Source: Gnetum montanum
Lineage: Eukaryota; Streptophyta; Gnetopsida; Gnetales; Gnetaceae
DNA: 64,000 nucleotides
NCBI GenBank assembly: GCA_015680685.1
Contig: MNCI01011128.1
Location: 1,288,803-1,352,802 of the forward strand
Direction of reading: 5' to 3'
Position 1 is the first letter of the stretch. Each line of letters opens with the position of its first letter. The translations under genes and the position numbers were made by a program. The notes beneath the pieces are model-generated. The model was not told where the DNA came from. It ran no database searches and saw nothing but the letters and a program-made list of their open reading frames with translations. Below, piece by piece: positions 23,007 through 35,395 of the stretch.

Positions 23007-25060
23007 ATGAACTTAGGACAACCTTCAACATCAGTCCTGAGCACACTCGCCATCTTGTCCATCCAACAAAATACTAGGATTGACAACCCTAGGAATCCTA
23101 TAATGGTAGAGCCAAGGGAATCCCTTAGGCTGTGTGGGCAAGAACCAGAGTATGTCATGTTAAGTGATGAAAAATATAACTTCATTTGTGCAAAGATTCA
23201 AGCAAGGCTATTTGTAGACCACTTAGACATGGAAGTAAAACAAGGCTATGAACTGATTCATTGAAATGGATAGGAGTACATCCCCTCCCCACTTGACATC
23301 ATCCCACTCATAGAGTACTATTAGTGGATGCTAGCCCTGCTCATCCAAACAAGTGAGAGTGAAGTAGGGATAGACTATGAAGAACCCCTATAGGAAGAGG
23401 AGGACGAGTTCGAAGCTCGATTTGAGCATGAGGGCTCTTTTCATACCATCTTCTAACGAGCAACACCTGGACTGACTCTTTCTTAGTTTCATTCATATAT
23501 TCTCCTTGAGATAGTTATAGCACTGATGTCACCTTTTAGGTTGATACTTATGATAGCAATGCACCAGATGCACTAGACAAAACATGATGCAGTAGCCCCT
23601 TTTAGCTTGCCATTCATGGCACCACTACCATCCAGTTAGCCATCTTTGGCTAGTGCAACCTTGTCAGCTCAACAACACTTCCATGCAGGGCTCATCTCCA
23701 AGCACTAAGTAGATCAGGCACCCTATGGCTTACTTGTTTTGTCAGTGCCCCTGGCATCAACCCAACCCACATATGCATTACTTGACCCTATTGTCATCCC
23801 TACAACATGGCCTACACATCAAGCCTATTTGGCAATTCTGTAATCCATGACTAGGCCATGGACCACATAGTTAGTCTAACAATAAGTTGCACAACTAGCA
23901 CAACTAGCTAAAATGTCTCAAAATTTAGACTAGGCATTCCAGATGATCCAAAGCTTGATAGAGGAGGTGAAGCAACTCAAAGCCACCTCCTCCAAAACTA
24001 TCAAACTAGTGAACTTTTACCAAGATGATTCTATAAGTCTCATGGTCCCTCCTCTAACTCTTCTAGCTAGAGTCCCACTACTTCAGTTCACCAAATAAAA
24101 TGGTGAGAGGGATCCCAATGTGCATTTGGTGACATTTAGGTTAGAGTGCCTACTATTGCAAGCATGGTTGCATGTCATCATATGCATGTTTTCCATGTCA
24201 CTCATTGGCAAAGCATTAGATTGGTACTATGCATTGCCTAGAAGCTCTATCTCGTCTTTGGAGGACCTTTTGAGCCAATTTGTAACATGCTTCAAATACA
24301 ACTTGAAGTTGGAAACAACTTTGGACCAACTGATGCAAATCAAGCAAGGCCACTTAGAGCCCATGAAAAAATTTATTCAACACTGGAGTGCCTCATTAAA
24401 TGAAATACAAGAGCTGATAGTTGAAATACACCTTTTGGCCATCCTTAAGGATGTAGTCAATGACTTCATAAAGTCAAAGCTATACTACTTGGGCTCGTAG
24501 TCTCTAAGCCAAGAATTTGCTTAAACTAATAGCATACAAGATGTGACAAAAGCTAGTAAGGACCCAGCCTACATGGCCTACAAAAACTTGCATGAAAAGA
24601 GAGACAAGGATAAGGGGATGCAAAACATAATGGTGGCGATTGTGGCCAAAGAGGCCAAAACAACTAATTTGAGGCCAACGACTAGGCAACCCAAAGCCCT
24701 AGCTAATACTAAAGTTGCCAATCCTAGCACTATGGTAACCAACTAGGCCACATCATCGATGGCCACAACGCAAGTTGCTCCAAGGCCTAACTTTGACCAC
24801 AAGGATTGCTCTAAGTATACCCTGTTGTCACTGAAGCCCTCAAAGATGTTGGAACAACTATTAAAAGTTGTGTGCATCCAATATAAGAAAATGTCTAAGG
24901 ATGCTTGTAAAAGGTACAACAGATATTGTGAGTTGCTCAGAAACCCTACTTCGGTAGTACCAAATGAGCCCTTAGTCCTAAAGCATTTTAGGCTAGACCA
25001 GTTTTGCCACTACCACCAATTGCCTAGGCATAACACTAACTTTTGCATAGCCTTGTAGGA
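23007..25060 (+). pseudogene. Element A gag, broken
   Basis: The N-terminal block (23007-23264) includes MLSDEKYNFICAKIQARLF and is homologous to element B near 56835. The capsid core is at 24120-24500 with GKALDWYYALPRSS, SQFVTCFKYNLKLE and an N-D-F-I-K-S-K-L-Y-Y block, nearly the same as element B 55491-55126. A stop at 24498-24500 is followed by more gag frame (24543-24746). The C-terminal cysteine-histidine segment is FCHYHQLPRHNTNFC (24759-25058). The region from 23265 to 24119 has many stops. Gag would form the particle around the element RNA. This copy is inactive. Confidence 0.75.
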
Positions 25061-25799
25061 TGATCTCCAAAGAATGATTAATAGAGGCAAGCTGGTACTT
25101 GAGACGGCTAACCTGGTTAGGCTGTAGAACCAATCTATGAGGGTGTACAAGGACCCACTAAATGTAGACGATGCCAGCTATGTCATAAATGCTATCAGTA
25201 TGGATGACAACCCAAAATCGGTGTAGCGGCCATTCATGGTCCATGTGCCCTCTGGTACTGCAAGGGTCCCCTTGGCTCCTATGAGTTTGAGGTTCCCTTT
25301 CATCATTAGAGTGCCACCTCAAGAACCCATAATGCCCTTCATGGTTAGGATCCTACAACATGTTGCAACAACAACTATTTAGCCATCCTTTGTCATTAGG
25401 ATGCCACAACATGCTGGCTCCTCACCTACCCAAAGCTTGGTAGTGGGCAACACATTGGTTCCTTTTTATCCAAGAGTTGACTCCATTGGCAACATGGGTA
25501 GATTCCCTAGGTGGCAACATATAAGGCCTAATGAGTGTCTCATAGCTAGATGGTTAGGCAGTGTCAAGAGCAAAGGGCATTAGGTCCACCAAAACTAGTT
25601 CCATATTTGTAGTCCTCATGGTCAAGGCAACTGAATGGGCCACAACGAGCAAATTGCTAGGAAGCATTGAGAACTCTAGGCAAGCTAGGCAAATAAGGCC
25701 TAAGTTGCCTCCTTGTGAAGTTTGTCTCCTAGGTCGTATGGAAGATGTCAAGGCCAATAAAAACATGGCTGATGGTAAAGACTTCACAGATGCATTAGC

Positions 25800-26710
25800 C
25801 CAAGTTAAGCAAGTGCTCAAACAAAAGAAGATAACATTGAGCCTGTACGACCTAATCATGACCTCATCTACCCATCGTAAAGCACTGGTGTGCATGTTGA
25901 CGTCCATTCCTATCATGAAGAAAATCATTGTAGATGAGAACTCTATCCATGCAATGATGATGCTTCTGAACCACAAGAATTGAGCTCCACATCTCTAGAA
26001 TTTAATGATGAAGTAATTAAGGTCAACCTTGAGAACAGTGAGGTCATAATAGCACCCATGTTCATCACCAAATGTGTTAGGAAATGTAAGATTTAGAGAG
26101 TGCACATTGATGATGGGGCAACAATAAATGTAATTTCATACACCATCATTGACCAACTAGGCCTCGTGATCAAATCAAGCTAATGAAAATCACATATTTG
26201 AAATCCTTTAATGGATTGCATGTCATCATTAGGGGTATTATCACCATCGCCTTTGTGGTAGGTGAAAAATTCCCCACCATGGTTGAATTCATCATCATAG
26301 AGAAAATGTTAGGCATTAACTTAATTTTGGGCAGGTTGTGGCTGGCCCTATTATGAGTCGTTTCCTCTCCAATCCACCAAGAAATACACCTCCCATATGA
26401 AGGTGGTGAAGTTAACATCCATGGTGATAACGTAGCCCCTTTGGCCATCAACAACATTGATATGAAGCAAGGGTTGAAGGTGGAGCTTCCTAATGACACA
26501 TTCATAGCAAAGGATGTGAATGAAACATGTGAGGTGGACATACCCAAAAAGATTAAAGAAGTAGATGACCTATTGAAAGATGCCCTGTGGGTAGAATTGC
26601 TCTTTGACATAGCAAGCAAGGGTCAAGGAGACTACTGAATAGTGTAATCTAGGCCCTACATGCCTCCTAACCCATATCGGATTAGGAAGCAACTACGCGA
26701 CTACAGTACC
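25800..26710 (+). pseudogene. Element A retropepsin-type protease region, broken
   Basis: Homologous to element B 53237-54058. 25561-25983 leads in with LTSIPIMKKIIVDENSIHAM. The active-site segment at about 26098-26160 reads VHIDDGATINVIS, a DDG in place of the usual D-[ST]-G. A later LGINLILGR (about 26310) is the second beta-hairpin. The frame ends with YRIRKQL (about 26680), matching WIRRQL-stop in element B, so the gag-protease polyprotein probably ended here. Stops and one frameshift are present. Confidence 0.7.
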
Positions 26711-26969
26711 CCCTTAGCCTGAAACGTGCTAGGTGTCTATCTACCCTTTGCTTCTAAACACCATGTATTTTACCTTTCACCACATCACATTTATTTATGT
26801 ATTTACATTTAGCTTGATTTATTACATTATGCATTAGTTTGCTTGATTTATTCATCTACTTTGTTTGTGCACTTGCTCGTTTAGTTTACCATTTCCTAGT
26901 TATTAGATTAATGTATGAAAAACATCAAAATGCATAAAAATTATAAAAGATAAAATTACAAAGAAAGAG

Positions 26970-27360
26970 ATAGTAGAGGGCACAAAATGACCTTAAATTT
27001 TCGCTAGGGCCTAGAATGGCCTTAAACTAGCAACACATGCGACCAGGAATGGCCTTAAACTAGCGGCATGTAGCCCACTATGGCCTTAAACTAGTGACAC
27101 ATGGCTTGGAATGACCTAAAACTATCACTATCACCTTGGCCTAGAATGGCCCTAAATTAGCAATTATTGTGGCCCAGAATGGCCCTAAACTATTGCTGCA
27201 CTACAGAATGGCCTTAACTATTACCCTCAATCCCCTTGTAGTAGTCCGAAATGGCCTTAAACTAGTAATTCCATGGCCCAAAATGGCCAAAAACTAGCAG
27301 TGGCCCTCCTACCATGGTCTTAAACTAGCATGGGGCATGCAATGGCCAAGTAACACTATT
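26970..27360 (+). repeat. Minisatellite array 1 of element A
   Basis: About nine degenerate units of 35-45 bp, each with the core ATGGCC(T/C)TAAACTAGC. It lies between protease and the end of the antisense gene, the same place as 52880-53075 in element B, and has the same core in the same orientation relative to the element. Confidence 0.85.
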
Positions 27361-27759
27361 GTTGCATAATCCTAAGTTAGCGCATTAATTCATCACACTA
27401 CATTATAAGCATAGCAAATGATACACAACAAATAATCATCTATCAAATGTAATATGCATAGAAGTACATTTGGTTAGTGGGAGGTACATAACATCACATA
27501 GTAAGAACAAATAAAAAGGGTGCCCAATGGGAGGTACATTTGATCATGCTCAACCAATTGTGCTAGGTGGATGTAGAAGGTTTGCTTCCTCCATCAGATT
27601 GCTAGGGCATACAACATCACCTAGTACTTGGAATAACCATTAACAAACATGCGCAATTAGTAAGCAAGTATGCATACTGTGAGATAACTCAAAACATAAA
27701 AAGCATGAAAAACTAACTACCTAACCTAAGAGGGTCCCACATCAGTGAATTCTGGAGGT
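27361..27759 (+). other. Element A spacer, nothing recognised
   Basis: Non-coding sequence between array 1 and the 3' end of the antisense gene. It may hold that gene's 3' UTR. No signal is clear. Confidence 0.35.
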
Positions 27760-30700
27760 AACTATCTTAGGCTAGCCTCTAAGAGACGAAGGATCTTGGC
27801 TTCAAAAAGTTGCATCTGGTCCTGCTGACCAAAGTCAACACCTACAAGGCTCTTGTCTTTGTCCGCAGTGGTCCACATGGGTGGCTTCATAAAAAAGGTA
27901 GCAGAAGAGGCCTCTCTAGAGGGGGTGATCATCTGTCTCATAGGAGAGTCACTCACAATCATACTTTGCATGAACAAGTCATATGCCCACCTCCCATTGG
28001 TAGCCTTAAGAAACATCTTGAGGCAGCGGTGTTTGGTAGACTCCTCCTTACACCATTGCAAGTACGCACTGCACTCTCACTTATACTGATGCTTTTGATT
28101 CTTTTGCATTTTCCCCCATTGATAAACCTTTGTGTTGTAATTCTTCCAATCGTAGTTCTTCTAGGTAAGAAAGTCCATCTAGAGCCGTTGCTCGATCAGC
28201 TCTCCCATGTAGCCTCATTCTTACCTCCAAGAGCTATTCAATATTTGGCATAACCAATCTTAGAGGTACTCTAGGTGTCATCTCCCTATGATCTAGCCAC
28301 TATGAAGTCATATTTGGATTGAAGATCCTTGATCTTCTCATCCTGGCTAGTCACCCTCTCATAAAGTTCATTCCTACATTTTCATAGGTGTTCATTCGAG
28401 CACCTACAGACCCACAACACCTTTGCACATGAAAGCATGCACTTATTTGATGTCTTGTACATGTGATGAGGCACTTAATCAACTTTAGGAGGAAAGTAAG
28501 GGAGGACGTCCACCATGGCCACCTTGCTTGGATCCCACTGTAGCTTAGGACCTGTAGATATTGCACATATATTAACACCCAAGCATTTGAGCAATGAGCA
28601 AGATAATAGAAAGCAAACAAGATCGCACACAGATTGAGCTTAGGGTCTACTTGTGGTAAGTGGTCCATCATGTCCTCAACGACACCTTCCATGAAGGAAA
28701 ATTTATCTGGTATATCTACCCATATCTTCATGTGGTAGGTAGATGTGGGACCACTAACAGGAACATACGAGGTTGTAATACAATGATGCAATTAGCATAT
28801 GATCTAATAGCTAAAGATACTAGAGCAAACAAAGGAAGATAGATGACAATACAAGTATATTACCTAGCAAGCCCTCAAGCATGAGTGCAGGGGGTTTGTC
28901 TAGCTACATACCATCAAATAAGCTATCAAAATCACCCCCATCAAGGTGGAGCAACCCCTCCTCCTCCAAATGCTAGAGGGCCTCTGATTCCTCATTGGGA
29001 TCATCTCCCTAGGCATCATCCTCCTTAGCTTGAGGAAGTGCTTCATTTGCTACCACTTTGGCCATTACTCTTGTAGCCCTCTCTTCTTTTTCTATGATCC
29101 ACTCATATAGCACATTAGTACACATAGAACATCATTAGCCAATTAGTAGTATAGCATAAAAATAAAAAATCAAAAATAGTAGTATATGCATGAATGCAAC
29201 TAAGGCATCTAAGAAGTTACATGTACTAACCTACAACATCTACATGCAAGCTTTGAAGCTTGATGTGGATCCTCTTGCCGCTTGGCTTCTTGATCTTAGG
29301 GTAGCTTCCTTTGGAGGATTCAGTCTCTTGATCTTGGCCTTGGATGGCCCCACCATCTTTGCCATATAATGATTTACCTTGTTTACATTCCTGATGACAA
29401 CCTCATAGGGCCCTCACCTGCACTATTGCATGAATAATGTGACTACCCCATAGGACCCTTGGTTGTTACTAACAACAACTCATTGATCCCCTCTGGGGGG
29501 TCCTATGCATAAGTGGTTAAGAAAATGTGCTTGATCCATGTCTTGGATAGTTGCTCACGATACTACACCACCCATCATCCATCATCTCACACAACCAAAA
29601 GCTCTGCGAACCTTTGCAGGTATCCTATGAAGAACACAAAGTGGACATGGGACCTTGCTTGGAGGTTGAATTGTAGCCTAGAGATATCTACATGTAGGCT
29701 AGTGGTTATGTATGCAGCTCAGTTGAACCACATGCCCTCTAGTAGCACCTCCTTCATCACCCATGCCTATTCCACCCCTAGGATCTTTCCTTGGGAGAGC
29801 AGCTTTGGAAAGGCATAAGCATGGAACAGAGGGTAGAGCTCCAGCACCTTAGGCACTAGCACATCTCTAACTAGTATACCCTTGTGGGATTGAGTGGCCC
29901 CCAACTAGTCCTTGATCTTCCCATGGCTATCCACCTCCCTACTAGCCTTATCGATAATCATTAGGCCATTAGTTGGAATGCCAAAGAGATCCATGAAGAA
30001 GGCCTCGTTGAGGTCTAGCATTATCATCACATTGCATACCTAGGTGATAAACTACTTGACATCATTGCTAAAGGAGTCAATGATGGTGATCATTTTGGCC
30101 ATTGGGATACTCAGGATAAGGGCCAAGAATAGGTCCATTAACCAAGCATGCGTGAGTGGAGTTGTTAGTGCATTTGGAAGTTTGTGGCATAGCCAATGTT
30201 TCACACCCTCTACATTGCCATATTTCATGATGAGGGTGGCCTTTGTGTGGCCCATGGTACTCACTATCACCTTGGCTAAGGCAACTACTATTGCAACACA
30301 ACAGAAATCAATGTTAGCGTCACACAAATGAGGCAAACTGAAAGGCATGCATGAGCAACCACATGAACTAAAACATAGATATATACGTGGTACAAATGGA
30401 GTGTTAGACAGGGGTGGTGTTGTAAACATCTCTTCAATGTTAATCTCACTCGCAACCCACTCCTCATTCAACTAGTCATTGGTCCTGCATCGTTTGTATG
30501 CCTTTGGGTACTGAGAGATGTAAGCCTTCAAATCATGCCCCAGTTGCTCAAGCATGGCTGCTCGAACATTAATGCTAAAAAAGAACACCTCTAAGGTAGT
30601 ATGAGTTGAGGCTAGAGCATCTACATCATCATGCAAGCCATCCTCATCAACTTTAAACCTAGCATTGAACATAGAACCATTAGCAACTTCATATGGGCAA

Positions 30701-32690
30701 ATCACATTGGATATTGCAAGAGAAACAAAAGCAGTTACCCTCTAACACAGTAGGCGATTCTAGGTGGGTTCTAAAATAAAGTATGCAACCACTGCATGAT
30801 ATAAAGGGTGTTGCCCTTGTTATAACAAGCAAACCCCATCATGCACCACACTCTAGATAGCTGACGAGTGCTCTTGGGACCTCTACCTAAGCCTCTCGCC
30901 CCATCAAAGTTGCCGGTAGGCTCATCTAAGATAAACTTTAGGATATCTTGGTTAGCCTTAGGCAACAACATATTAATGATGGCACTAGTAGCCTTCATTG
31001 CCAAGTGTGACCACATGATAACACTAAATTATTGTAGTAGGTATTCCAAGAACTCCTAAGCCCCTAGTCAAAACCACATCACCTCATGGTCCATTCGCAT
31101 ATTTGGTGTAGGCATGCTAGGAATAGGTTCACTCATCTAAAAAAGGATACCTACAAGCTCAACCACAATCAGAAAAGGTTTTAGCAGCACCTTGCAATTA
31201 GCAAGCAACAAGCAAAGAATTAGTATACATGTATGGATGCAAAATTTTGACTTACATATTATAAATTATTAACATAAAGTAGTAGAAATGCCATTTTTGC
31301 AATGCATCCTAGGGCCCCCTTAGGTGTAGGATGTTGCTTAACTCGTTCGACATGCCTGGCACTCATAGGGGTATAACACGTTTCTATAGGTTTAGTGCTA
31401 CATTTTGTAGGTTTAGCATTATGCATAGTTAATGAAATTTTAGCAAAATTTTTCTAACTTTAGAAATTGAAAAAGTTTTTTAATTCCAAAATTTTGACTA
31501 ACATTGGAGGCAACTACCCTCTCAACCCTACCATAGTGGAGAGCATAGTCTTAGTTGTGGTAGCAAAGAGCGTAGTCTCCATGTGTTGCTATGTCACCAC
31601 GCATGTCACACTGGCCCATCTCCACCACAACCCTTCCTTTCCTTCGTTGCTGCCCCAGGTGCAATCTTGAGCGTAGCCTCTAGACTGCCAAAGTACGTGC
31701 ATGGCACCAATGACCTTGCACCCATAGTATGGAGCATATTTTGTAAGGTTTTCCCTACGACACAAAAAAAATAGAGCAAGCTAGATGCGTGTGCCCTGCA
31801 ACGACCATGAAACTTATAGCCATGATGGGGGAGAATGCAGTAGACCCTATCCTCACAATGCCTACCTTAAACCCCTCCTATGCATGTTAATAGCCCCCTT
31901 GTATGTAACCCTAGCCCATGCACAACCCTAGCCCTGCATAGGGCCCTAAATGCACTACACCTTAAACCTTATGCAAGCTCATCAAGAAGGAGATGGTGCG
32001 CGGTGGTAGCCATGGACCCTTATGGTTGTGTTGTGCCATGCAACAATAGTCATGGTTCCCACAGCCATGCCGTAAAATGCAATGCATTGCCCTCCCTGAC
32101 CCTACATGCATCTTAAAACCCTACACCACATCAAGATCAAGTACAGAAAGATAAGAGAGAGGGAAGTGAAAGAAAATAGAAGGTGGTGCTAGCCATGGCC
32201 CCCAATGCGTAGGACCCTAGTCCAGTGTAGAACTCACTCAAAGTAGAAACAAAATAGAAGCCCTCCTTGCCATGTCCTTTCCATCACCTTGTCATGCCAT
32301 GCCACTTGCAACTGCAATAGCCACTTCCATGGTAGGGCATCATGGCACGACACATTGAACTACTCTCTTAAATCCTTTGTCAATGGAAAAAATAAATGAA
32401 AACTTAGTGAAAAAGGAAGAGCATAGTCGGTGTACCTGGTTGATGTTGATGGCCTCCTCTACTCCATGTGTGCTTGTGGCAGATGGTCCAGTGCTCTCTC
32501 TTCCTCAGTGACGTTCACCAGTCCTAGGTGTAGGTGTCCACTCTGATGCATCATCTTTTCCCCAACTATGCTCTCCACTGGCAGCAAAAGCAGAAGCAAC
32601 AACAAGACTATGCTCCCAACATTGCGGTGAAATTGTAAAAATGACAACTTACCTTAGTAAAACTATGCCTATATACTCTCTTAGGGTCAT
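27760..32690 (-). pseudogene. Antisense accessory gene of element A (multi-exon, unknown family), broken
   Basis: Homologue of the gene at 48072-52715. Matching segments on the minus strand include: 31016-30771 (VIMWSHLAMKATSAIINMLLPK vs VIVWSHLLAETTTAITKTLLPR); 30705-30472 (VDEDGLHDDVDAL vs IDENGLHGDIDAL); about 30287-29450 (KYGNVEGVKHWLC vs KYGEVEETQRWLC, LMDLFLA, AFPKLLS); an acidic stretch with EEEGLLHLDGGDFDSLF near 28900-29100; 28791-28640 (PDKFSFMEGVVEDMMD vs PNKFSFMEGVVDDIID); and 28551 leftward (WDPSKV). Splice acceptors at about 31140, 30288 and 28552 fall at the same codons as in element B. A TATATAGG box at 32670-32675 (minus) lies at the equivalent of B's TATA. Exon 1 is uncertain. 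Stops and frameshifts abound. No known domain is recognised. Confidence 0.7.
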
Positions 32691-33039
32691 TTAATGATCC
32701 ACCAACCCAAGACTACACTCCACATTAAATGGCCAATGGAGAGTGTAGTTAGGTGAGAGCATAGTTGGGTGAGAGTGTAGTCAATCATACTTAGCCAAAA
32801 ATCATGATTTTTTGCTGCCTTACAAACACACGAGTTAATTCCACTCCCAAGTATGACCAGCCCTCCTTGGAATGGCATGTTTGACACACCCATGGTCCAC
32901 TCAAACCTAAAATTAGTAGCAACATGTTTACCTCTCATTGTTGTTTACGTGCATACTTAGGAAAATTTTCACTTAATTTCTTTCTTTTATTTGTGCATAA
33001 TAATTGGGTCAAAACATGGAAAGAAATGACAAAAATATT
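32691..33039 (+). other. Element A spacer with GAGTGTAG repeats
   Basis: 32695-32800 has repeated GAGAG(T/C)(G/A)TAGTT motifs like those in the LTR. The RT, RNase H and integrase catalytic core present in element B are absent, so the deletion junction lies about here. Confidence 0.5.
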
Positions 33040-33287
33040 ACGTTGAAGGGTTCCAAGAGAAGCAACATTTAAAGCACTGTTACAACTAGCATCAACACTT
33101 GATTCGGAAAGGGGACCTAATCCTCAAGGCCATGCATGAACCTGTGGATAAATTCTTAGCTAACTAGGAAGGGCCTTTCCTGGTCACTAAGGCCTATGAA
33201 AATGGAGCATTTAAGCTTATTGATCAAGATGAAAATAAGTTTTCCAATCTAGTGAGCCATTCATACTTGAAGTCATATTACATTTAA
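33040..33287 (+). pseudogene. Element A integrase C-terminal remnant
   Basis: Reads IRKGDLILKAMHEPVDKFL, a stop, then EGPFLVTKAYENGAFKL and a final YLKSYYI before TAA at 33285-33287. Element B 43833-44291 has KKGDLVLKAIREHVNKF, EGPFIVTKAYENGAFKL and YLKPYYI. This is the chromatin-proximal end of a gypsy integrase; nothing upstream of it survives. Confidence 0.85.
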
Positions 33288-33329
33288 CATGCGGCATTGC
33301 ACGTCAATGAAGCAAGGTAAGCACTCATT

Positions 33330-33765
33330 TGCTACAATGTTAAACTGGCACAATTCATTCGCTATGACACTAAATTGACATAGATTGTCCACTATGATGC
33401 TACACTGGCAAAGAATTCATCTGCTATGATGTTAAAATAGCACATAAGTTCACCATGACTATAAAATGGCATAGATTGTCTGCTATGACGTTAAACTGGC
33501 ACACACACACATAATTTGTCCACTATGATGCTAAATTGGCATAGATCATCCTCTATGATGTTAAACTAGTATAGCACTCATCTGCTACGATGCTAAACTA
33601 GCAAATATTTCATCTGCTATGCTGCTAAACTGGAATATCATTCGTCTGCTATGACACTAAACTGGTGTAGAATGTTCACTACAACGTTAAACTAGCATAG
33701 AGCAGTTTGCTAGGACAATAAACTAGCATAGCTTGGTCTATCAGGACCTTAAACTGGGTTCATGT
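33330..33765 (+). repeat. Minisatellite array 3 of element A
   Basis: About eleven degenerate units of 35-45 bp around the core GCTATGA(T/C)GTTAAACTGGCA. It directly follows the integrase stop, as array 43490-43810 does in element B. Confidence 0.85.
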
Positions 33766-34966
33766 TTAGCCACTAATAATTCCTTCCACCCTCCTACAAG
33801 TGAGTGAGTTAGCATAACCCTTGCCCCCCTTCTACACCACGTAAGTAAGCATGTTGCAATCCCAAAATGGAGCCCCTATAACGAGCGTAGCCTTTGGAGC
33901 ACTTGTAGCATCTTCATCCCTGCATTTTGCTATTCTTTTGAGGACTTGCAATTGGCGTAGCCTTTGGAGCACAACATCTCGATCTACCACATTTTTTGGT
34001 GTTATTTTTTTGTCTTGTATGGTTTTCTTATTTTCTCAAAATTCTTTTTTACAGGACAAAGCCTGAAGTGGTTGTGCAAAGATGCATTTCATCGTAGCAG
34101 CGAGTCATCACATCACTCTAATGTGCATGATTGGACTAGCTAAGCCTCTCAAGAGTGCACATCCCCATTATCCTGTTATAGCCTACTCACATCTACTCCT
34201 ACATACTAATACCCTCTCATTCCTTACATAGCAAAGATTCCAATCTCTTGATGCTCACATGCTGTGATCACACGGCATCCTCTTCAAGTTAAACCACAGA
34301 ACCTAAGGTGTATGTAACATAAGTCATTCCATGGGAAGGCTCTATTGGCCGATCAAAGCCCAAGTAGATGTAACACAAGTCATCCCAGAGAGGAAACACT
34401 TGTTGTATAGATGTGATGTGATTTCGCAAGCACCAAAGTAAAGCCCATCTAGTGACATGCAACTCGCTCGATGGAAAGCACCTTGCAGCAAGCATTTAGC
34501 AACATGTAGAGCCCAAAAAAGGCTTGCCCCATAATAAAGAGTAAAAATAAAAAAAGATAAAAGAAACAACAAGAGCAAAAGGAAAAGAGCATGTCCCCAA
34601 GTAGCATAGTAGCATTGCAATTTTGCAACCAATTCAACCCTGAATCCACATCGACTCTCTCATAAGCACTCTGACAAGAGGTTAACGTTTTCAAGGGCAA
34701 GCCACTTTAGTGCCATGGTCACCATCAGCCATGAAGTCCTTACATTATAACATCTTGTTTGTACCTCAGCTTCCGTTTTACCCTCACCACATCGCCTACA
34801 CCTTTTACTCCCACATCTCACTTGCCATTTAGCATAGCACTATCCATAGCACTCTTGAGCATGGTGCAGTGACATTCGACCATGCATGGAAGAGTGATGT
34901 TGGTGCCAAGCCTGCTATGGTGTTTTGCTATTATTTATCAACGTCTCTCAGGCCACTCCAAATGTC
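33766..34966 (+). other. Element A 3' untranslated region
   Basis: No coding potential is supported. It contains an A-rich stretch at 34529-34590. Open frames here resemble nothing. Confidence 0.45.
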
Positions 34967-34982
34967 AAAAAAGAGGGGCCAA
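34967..34982 (+). promoter_or_regulatory. Element A polypurine tract
   Basis: AAAAAAGAGGGGCCAA directly precedes the TGAAACACC start of the 3' LTR. Element B has the near-identical AACAAAGAGGGGCCAT on its sense strand. Confidence 0.85.
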
Positions 34983-35395
34983 TGAAACACCACCAAATCT
35001 AGACTATGGCATCTCGACTGCAAATTTGTCTAAGTGTTAGCACGAGGCCAATTTTTATAGAATTTTTCTAAGTGTTGGGACTACATTCTCCATTGCCCCA
35101 AAGCATAGTTAGCCTCTAGTGGAGAGAATAGTCAACACAAAGGCCTATTTTGCAATTTTTTCTAAGTGACAACATGATGCCAGCTGTTGCAAATTTTTCT
35201 AAGTGCTAGGACTATGCTCTCCACTACCTCAGAGTGTAGTTAGCCTCTCATGGAGAGCATAGTTAGCATGAAGGCCCAGTTTTCATAGATTTATCTAAGT
35301 GTTGAGACTATGCTTGATCCTAGTTGGGAGTGTAGCCGACCTCCAATGGAGAGCGTAGTCGACCTCCAATGGAGAGCGTAGTCAACATGATTTAA
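34983..35395 (+). repeat. Element A 3' LTR, truncated
   Basis: Matches the first part of 21017-22567, including the hairpin units, with many differences. It stops at about 35395 where element C protease sequence begins, so over 1.1 kb of the LTR is missing and no target duplication can be seen. The final unit 'gtcgacctccaatggagagc' is duplicated at 35336-35375. Confidence 0.85.

Larger units (their letters stand above)
21017..35395 (+). mobile_element. Element A: Tat-lineage Ty3/gypsy retrotransposon with antisense gene, pol mostly deleted
   Basis: Order on the plus strand: 5' LTR 21017-22567, primer site about 22573, gag 23007-25060, protease about 25800-26710, minisatellite 26970-27360, antisense gene 27760-32690, integrase C-terminus 33040-33287, minisatellite 33330-33765, 3' UTR, polypurine tract 34967-34982 and 3' LTR from 34983, truncated at 35395. 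RT, RNase H and most of integrase are missing. Sequence homology with element B across gag, protease, integrase end, arrays and antisense gene places both in one family; B shows the dual RNase H typical of the Tat lineage. Confidence 0.85.

Noticed and set aside
26970-27360. CRISPR-like array
   Set aside because: Units are degenerate, lack constant-length unique spacers and occur in a plant retroelement. It is a minisatellite.
34289-34700. Hydrophobic minus-strand ORFs in the element A 3' UTR that look like membrane proteins
   Set aside because: They arise from an A-rich plus-strand tract read backward as Phe/Leu, overlap each other in three frames and have no counterpart in element B.
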